Assembly: GCA_021414045.1 (NCBI GenBank)
Contig: JAIOPF010000013.1
Span: 1 to 13,330 of the forward strand
Direction: 5' to 3'
DNA from: Deltaproteobacteria bacterium
GTDB lineage: Bacteria; UBA10199; DSSB01
DNA: 13,330 bases
The translations under genes were made by a program, and so were the position numbers. Position 1 is the first letter of the stretch. Each line of letters starts with the position of its first letter. Below are positions 9,516 through 13,330 of the stretch, in pieces. The notes under the pieces were generated by a model. It was not told the origin of the DNA and made no database searches. It was given only the letters and a program-made list of their open reading frames with translations.

Positions 9516-10678
9516 GCGCGCCTGAAATCAATCCCATCGAAGCCACCTACCGCCGGCTAAAAGCCGCCGGGAAGGACCTCCTCAAGCTTTACTCCGGCAA
9601 TCCCAATGAACAGGGCATTCATTTTCCGGGGGAAATTCTCCAAGCCTCTTACTCGCGATACTTCGAAAAGCAGGATTATTTTCCTCACCCGAAAGGGTTG
9701 AAAGTCGCACGCCAAGCCATCTCCGACTATTACGCGGGGCAAAAAGCCGAAGTCGATCCGGAAAATATTCTTCTCACCTCGGGAACCAGCGAGTCTTTTT
9801 TCTATCTATTTTCCCTGCTGACCCAAGCGGGCGACAATGTCTTGGTGCCCAAGCCGGCCTACCCTCTCTTCGATTCCATCGCCGAATTGGCCAAGATCGA
9901 ACTGCGGCACTATGCCCTTCGGGAAGACCTGGCATGGAGCATCGACTTCGCCGACCTCGAAGCGAAGAGAGATTCCCGCAGTCGTGCCGTGCTCTTGGTC
10001 TCGCCCAACAACCCCACGGGAGCCGTTTCCGACCTCGAGGAAATTTCGACCTTGGTCGATTGGGCCAATTCGCACGATTTGCCGCTCATCTGCGATGAAG
10101 TTTTTTCGGAGTTTTTTTTCGGCGAGGGCGCCTTCCCGCGACCGATGGCGCTGACCAAACCCAAGCTCTGCTTCACGCTGAACGGCCTCTCCAAGATGCT
10201 CGCCCTGCCCGGCCTCAAGCTCAGCTGGATCGCCGTAACGGGATAATGTTCGAGAGTCGCTCCGGCGATAGACCGGCTTGAGACGAAGGCCGACAATTTC
10301 CTTTCTTGCCATATTCCCATTCAGGAAGCCCTGCCTTCGCTGTTCTCCCAAGGAAAGGCTTTCTTGGCGGACTACCGGCGCGAGGTGCAACGCCGCCGCG
10401 ACTTGGCCGTGGGGCTTTTACGCGAGGAAAAGGCCCTGCATTTCCACGCTCCTCAAGGAGGCTTTTATCTCACCCTGGCGGTGGACCCGAAAATCCGTCT
10501 CGACGAGGAAGAATTCGTCATTCGGCTGATGGAAGAGGAAGGCGTCTTCGTTCATCCAGGATATTTCTATGACGACGAATCAGGAACCCATCTCGTCATC
10601 TCCTTCTTGACTCAGCAAGGGGATTTGAAAGAAGGCGTGGGACGATTGAGAAAGTTCCTCCATTCCGTTCAGTATTAA
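9512..10678 (+). pseudogene. Class I/II PLP aminotransferase, interrupted by in-frame TAA
   Basis: Read as one frame it is 388 codons of a fold-type I, pyridoxal-phosphate aminotransferase, the normal length for the family. It has SPNNPTG (164-170), CDEVFSEFF (194-202, Phe where Tyr is usual) and the catalytic lysine K228 in LSKMLALPGLKLSW. A TAA at 10244-10246 (codon 245) cuts it 17 residues after that lysine. The same frame then continues cleanly as SRVAPAIDRLETKADNFL to VHPGYFYDDESGTHLVISF and the stop at 10676-10678, so this is a nonsense change, not a frameshift. The expected residues at the break are probably Gly-Pro-Glu. The 5' piece (9512-10246) lacks the small C-terminal domain and is unlikely to be active. 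No obvious ribosome site precedes the GTG start; it overlaps the epimerase stop by GTGA. Sequencing error is an equal possibility. Confidence 0.85.
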
Positions 10679-10685
10679 ACTCGTA

Positions 10686-10714
10686 TTGACGCCCCACCCT
10701 AAATTGCCTAGTCC
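10686..10714 (+). promoter_or_regulatory. Putative promoter of ThyX-like gene
   Basis: TTGACG (10686-10691) and TAGTCC (10709-10714) are 17 bases apart, just after the aminotransferase stop. The -35 box is good and the -10 is poor, but the arrangement resembles that before uvrA (TTGACC-N18-TAGTTC). It would give a leader of about 13 bases containing the AAGGAG ribosome site (10720-10725). Confidence 0.4.
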
Positions 10715-10733
10715 TTAAAAAGGAGATCCATCC

Positions 10734-12296
10734 ATGGAGCCCTTTGCCTCCCCACCCCCGAAAGTCACGCTCGAGGCCGTCATTCGCGACCCCTACGACC
10801 TCGCCGTGGCCACGGCGAGGACCTGTTATTCCGCAAAAGGCGTGATCCGGGTTCCCGACGTCAACAAGGACGAAAAATCCCGCGCGCTCCGCGACAAAAT
10901 TGCCCAAACCACCCGCGACGCGGGCCACCTCACCACGCGGCAGCACGCGCACTTCGTCTTTTCGATGGAAAACGTCTCCCGGCAATTTCTCTGGTCTTTC
11001 CTGCACTCCCACCCCTTCTACAACAGCGAGCAGGTCTCGCAGCGCTACGTGAAGGTCTCCAAGGGCCATTACACCGTGCCGCCCATGGACGAGGGACAGA
11101 AGCGGGTCTACGAAGAAATCATCGCGGCCCAGATGGCCGACTATGAAACTTTGATCGAGATCCTTTTGCCGAAGGTGAAGGAAGAATACTTCCAAATTTT
11201 CCCGGTGCGACGAAAATACCTCGATCGCTACGAACCGGTGCTGAAGAAGAAATCCTACGAGGTCGCCCGTTACGTTTTGCCGGTGGCTACCCATGCCTAT
11301 CTATACCACACGGTCAGCGCACTCACCCTGATGCGATACCATCGGCTCATGGACTGCTACGACGTCCCTTGGGAACAACGTCTGGTGGTCGAGCAGATGA
11401 TTGAAGCCGTGAAAGCGCTAGATCCCGAATTCCAACGCGAGCTCTCCGATCCGGTGAGACCCGAGGAAACCCCCGAATATCGCTGGCTGCAGGCCTTCCA
11501 AGAAAAGACCTCGGTCCACGAGGATTATTTGCGGGAATTCGACGCCTCCCTCGAGGGACGCTATGCGGTGCTAACGGACTACAAGGCTCACGCCCCTCAA
11601 ACCCTGGCCAACTCGGTGCGCTCGGTACTGGGCATCACACGCTCTCAGCTCTCCGACGAGCACGCCATCGACGCCGTCCTTGATCCCGCGCAGAATCGTT
11701 TCTTGGCGGACACGTTGAACGTCAATACTCTCTCGAAACTCTCGCGGACCCTGTTTCACGTGCATTATACTTTCCGGAAAAAGATCAGCCACACTGCCGA
11801 TTCCCAGGATCAGCGCCATCGCATGACGCCGGCCTCGCGTCCCATGCTTGAGGCGCATTACACGGGCAAGCCCGATTATATTGTCCCGCTGATGATCCGG
11901 GACAATGAAGAGGCCCTCGAAGTCTATCGCCGCTCGATGGAAAATACTTTTTCCGGAATCAACCGACTGATCGACATGGGTTTGAAAAAGGAATTCGCGC
12001 TCTATCTCCTACCCAACTCTTTTCCCATTCGTTTCGAAGAATCGGGCGACCTGTTGAACCTGCATCACAAATGGCATACCCGCGCCTGTTACACCGCTCA
12101 GGAAGAGATCTTCTACGCGACGATGGACGAATTGATCGCGGTGAAAGCGGTACACCCCACTCTCGTGCGTCATATTCTTGCGCCTTGCTACATCCGAAAA
12201 CACGCGGGCGTGAAGCCGATCTGTCCGGAGGGGGAGCGTTTCTGCGGCGTGAAAGTCTGGGAAAAAGAAATCGAAGATTACCAGCGCGTCATTTAA
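10734..12296 (+). CDS. Two-domain ThyX-family (FAD-dependent thymidylate synthase-like) protein
   Basis: ThyX makes dTMP from dUMP using FAD and methylenetetrahydrofolate. It is usually a single domain of about 220-300 residues. This 520-residue protein appears to hold two Thy1-like halves. In the first, HFVFSMENVSRQFLW leads to SHPFYNSEQVSQRY (92-105), which sits where RHRxxSxNxxSxR is expected. It keeps His93, Ser102 and Arg104 but has Ser92, Pro94, Asn97 and Glu99 in place of the two Arg, the Ser and the Asn. In the second half, DSQDQRHRMTPASRP has a clear RHR (361-363) but not the rest of the motif. The start at ATG 10734 follows AGGAG (10721-10725) by eight bases. The family is clear; whether it makes thymidylate is uncertain, and an altered substrate or loss of activity is possible. 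I therefore assign no gene symbol. It stands alone, transcribed towards the convergent antiporter gene. Confidence 0.85.
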   Translation: MEPFASPPPKVTLEAVIRDPYDLAVATARTCYSAKGVIRVPDVNKDEKSRALRDKIAQTTRDAGHLTTRQHAHFVFSMENVSRQFLWSFLHSHPFYNSEQVSQRYVKVSKGHYTVPPMDEGQKRVYEEIIAAQMADYETLIEILLPKVKEEYFQIFPVRRKYLDRYEPVLKKKSYEVARYVLPVATHAYLYHTVSALTLMRYHRLMDCYDVPWEQRLVVEQMIEAVKALDPEFQRELSDPVRPEETPEYRWLQAFQEKTSVHEDYLREFDASLEGRYAVLTDYKAHAPQTLANSVRSVLGITRSQLSDEHAIDAVLDPAQNRFLADTLNVNTLSKLSRTLFHVHYTFRKKISHTADSQDQRHRMTPASRPMLEAHYTGKPDYIVPLMIRDNEEALEVYRRSMENTFSGINRLIDMGLKKEFALYLLPNSFPIRFEESGDLLNLHHKWHTRACYTAQEEIFYATMDELIAVKAVHPTLVRHILAPCYIRKHAGVKPICPEGERFCGVKVWEKEIEDYQRVI

Positions 12297-12305
12297 TAAT
12301 GACGC
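12286..12305 (+). repeat. Perfect hairpin over the stop codon
   Basis: GCGTCATT (12286-12293) and AATGACGC (12298-12305) form an 8-bp stem with a TAAT loop that contains the TAA stop. No T run follows, so it is not a standard terminator; it may stabilise the 3' end of the message. Confidence 0.5.
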
Positions 12306-12332
12306 TCCCCAAAATCCCAAAATATTATAGTC

Positions 12333-12493
12333 CTTTTTCTAATTTTGGCTGGTCCATGGAGGTCACGGCAATGTCTGAGCCCTCCAAAAAATCGCCCGAG
12401 TCGATGAGGGAAGCCTTTGATCGAATATCTTGGCGATGTAATGAATGGCGAGTTTTGCCGGGACCGGAATGGACCAGCCAAAATTAGAAAAAG
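12333..12493. repeat. 161-bp element with 25-bp terminal inverted repeats
   Basis: The arms at 12333-12357 and 12469-12493 are exact reverse complements over 25 bases; key parts are TTTTTCTAA and GGCTGGTCCAT. After a GGA/GGA bulge the symmetry resumes at 12361-12371 with 12455-12465 (10 of 11 pairs), so 35 of 39 positions can pair. The loop of about 80 bases contains ATCGCC and GGCGAT as a further nested pair. The element lies between two convergent genes and its right arm supplies the stop codon of the minus-strand gene. No clear target-site duplication was seen. The T runs are at the wrong end of the stem for an intrinsic terminator in either direction. It resembles a miniature inverted-repeat (MITE-like) element or a long stable 3' hairpin. 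Confidence 0.8.
12371..12487 (+). CDS. Possible small protein inside the inverted-repeat element
   Basis: A 38-codon frame (MSEPSKKSPESMREAFDRIS, then WRCNEWRVLPGPEWTSQN) starts at ATG 12371, eight bases after GGAGG (12358-12362). It ends at a TAG within the right arm of the inverted repeat. An upstream in-frame ATG at 12356 would add five residues. The peptide is charged, with Trp near its C-terminus, and has no signal or membrane segment. The good ribosome site is the only positive evidence; the frame may be chance, and its 5' and 3' ends are constrained by the repeat arms. It overlaps the last codon of the minus-strand gene. Confidence 0.22.
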   Translation: MSEPSKKSPESMREAFDRISWRCNEWRVLPGPEWTSQN

Positions 12494-13329
12494 ATCCACG
12501 TCACGAGAGCATAAAGCGGCCCTAGGATGACGGCAGCATAACCGATGTAGGCAAAGAAGTTAGGCGTCTTGAAGTGGGCCTCGTCGGCGATGGCCTTGAC
12601 CATGAAATTAGGTCCATTGCCGATGTAAGAATTGGCGCCCATCAAGACGGCGCCTGCCGATATCGCCAGCAAAAGCGGCTCGGGAACTCCTGCGACGGTG
12701 GCGGTTCCACCGGGCATTCCATGGGCAATGGAAAAAAAGGTCAAATAAGTGGGCGCGTTATCGAGAAAGGAAGAAAGGCCACCTGTCACCCAAAAAAATT
12801 GCGCTGGATGCTGGAGCCCGAATTCGCGGCCATGCTCTGCAAGCAGTATGAGCGCAGGACACATGGTGATAAAAATTCCCGCGAACAGAACCGCGACCTC
12901 GATGATAGGGTAGAAAGTAAAACTATTCTCAACCCGCAAGAGGCGAGGTGTCAAAAACCAAGAACCCAGGGCCATGAAGGCCATCCCCATTTCTCGCCAC
13001 GGTGCCGGCAAAAAGACCGAGGCAATGATTCCCCCCAAAAGCCAGAAGTTGACCTTGTCCGAGGTCCGCAAAGAACCGCCTCCAGGAATATCCTCGAGAC
13101 TTTCGGGGTGGACTTCCTTGGCGTAGGACCTGCGGTCCCAGAGATAAAAAATGAAGAGCAAGAAACCGACCATGAATGCCCAAATGGGAAATAACCGCAG
13201 GGTCCAGATAAACGGCACCCCACGAAGAAAACCCAGGAACAACGGGGGATCTCCTAGCGGCGTCAAGAGGCCCCCGGCATTGCTCACCAAGAAAATAAAA
13301 AAAATCGGGATATGAAAAACATGTTGTCG
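12484..13329 (-). CDS. NhaD/ArsB-type sodium:proton antiporter, C-terminal part (partial)
   Basis: The frame is open through the right edge, so about 281 C-terminal residues of a protein usually around 450-480 long are visible. The TTG at 13290 is internal and not a start. It is an inner-membrane ion-transporter-superfamily protein, most like the CitMHS_2/NhaD type annotated as sodium:proton antiporters. Diagnostic runs are LVSNAGGLLTPLGDPPLFLG near the visible start, GGLSSFLDNAPTYLTFF in the middle and GANSYIGNGPNFMVKAIADE near the end. About seven or eight membrane segments are apparent, with one charged cytoplasmic or periplasmic loop (WDRRSYAKEVHPESLEDIPGG). The gene ends WIFF followed by TAA, with that stop inside the right arm of the inverted-repeat element. 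The transported ion cannot be fixed from sequence alone. Confidence 0.9.
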   Translation of the reverse strand, partial: RQHVFHIPIFFIFLVSNAGGLLTPLGDPPLFLGFLRGVPFIWTLRLFPIWAFMVGFLLFIFYLWDRRSYAKEVHPESLEDIPGGGSLRTSDKVNFWLLGGIIASVFLPAPWREMGMAFMALGSWFLTPRLLRVENSFTFYPIIEVAVLFAGIFITMCPALILLAEHGREFGLQHPAQFFWVTGGLSSFLDNAPTYLTFFSIAHGMPGGTATVAGVPEPLLLAISAGAVLMGANSYIGNGPNFMVKAIADEAHFKTPNFFAYIGYAAVILGPLYALVTWIFF

Positions 13330-13330
13330 C

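Noticed and set aside
10244..10246. Recoding of the stop (selenocysteine or pyrrolysine)
   Set aside because: The codon is TAA, which neither system uses; TAA also serves as a normal stop elsewhere in the window (uvrA, ThyX-like gene).
9512..10678. Aminotransferase split by a frameshift
   Set aside because: The codon phase is identical on both sides of the break; only the TAA interrupts it.
12333..12493. Bidirectional intrinsic terminator for the convergent genes
   Set aside because: In both directions the T runs precede the stem and A runs follow it, the reverse of what an intrinsic terminator needs.

Overview
The window looks like chromosome of a moderately GC-rich Gram-negative bacterium, possibly a deltaproteobacterial-type or related uncultured lineage. 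The grounds are a lipoprotein signal, a near-perfect sigma-54 promoter, FHA domains, a two-domain ThyX-family protein and a typical bacterial UvrA. I cannot place it more precisely by eye. All genes run on the + strand except the last, which converges on them from the right edge.

Layout. (1) 2-1042: the 3' part of a protein built from tandem, degenerate FHA domains. (2) 1370-2413: an orphan acidic protein forming its own transcription unit, with a -24/-12 promoter, a hairpin abutting a strong Shine-Dalgarno sequence, and a textbook terminator. (3) 2617-4146: a second orphan with a disordered N-terminus, a HEAT/ARM-like helical part and a charged His/Asp/Glu tail. (4) 4195-7005: uvrA, complete. 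(5) 7086-8381: a lipoprotein reading straight into an RNA-binding RRM domain that lacks its first strand, then a glycine-rich tail and a strong terminator. (6) 8613-10678: a TIGR01777/YfcH-type epimerase overlapping a class I/II aminotransferase gene that is interrupted by one in-frame TAA. (7) 10734-12296: a 520-residue two-domain ThyX-family protein with a degenerate ThyX motif. (8) 12333-12493: a 161-bp element with perfect 25-bp terminal inverted repeats, containing a 38-codon ORF with a Shine-Dalgarno. (9) 12484 to the right edge, minus strand: the C-terminal part of an NhaD/ArsB-type (CitMHS_2-like) sodium:proton antiporter.

How they fit together. The right two thirds is mostly housekeeping (repair, nucleotide metabolism, transport) without one shared pathway. 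The left third (FHA protein plus two orphans of unusual composition, one under sigma-54 control) is the most likely place for an undescribed system. A secretion or surface-complex role is conceivable but unproven. Three places deserve read-level checking: the lipoprotein-RRM junction, the in-frame stop in the aminotransferase, and the inverted-repeat element between the convergent genes.
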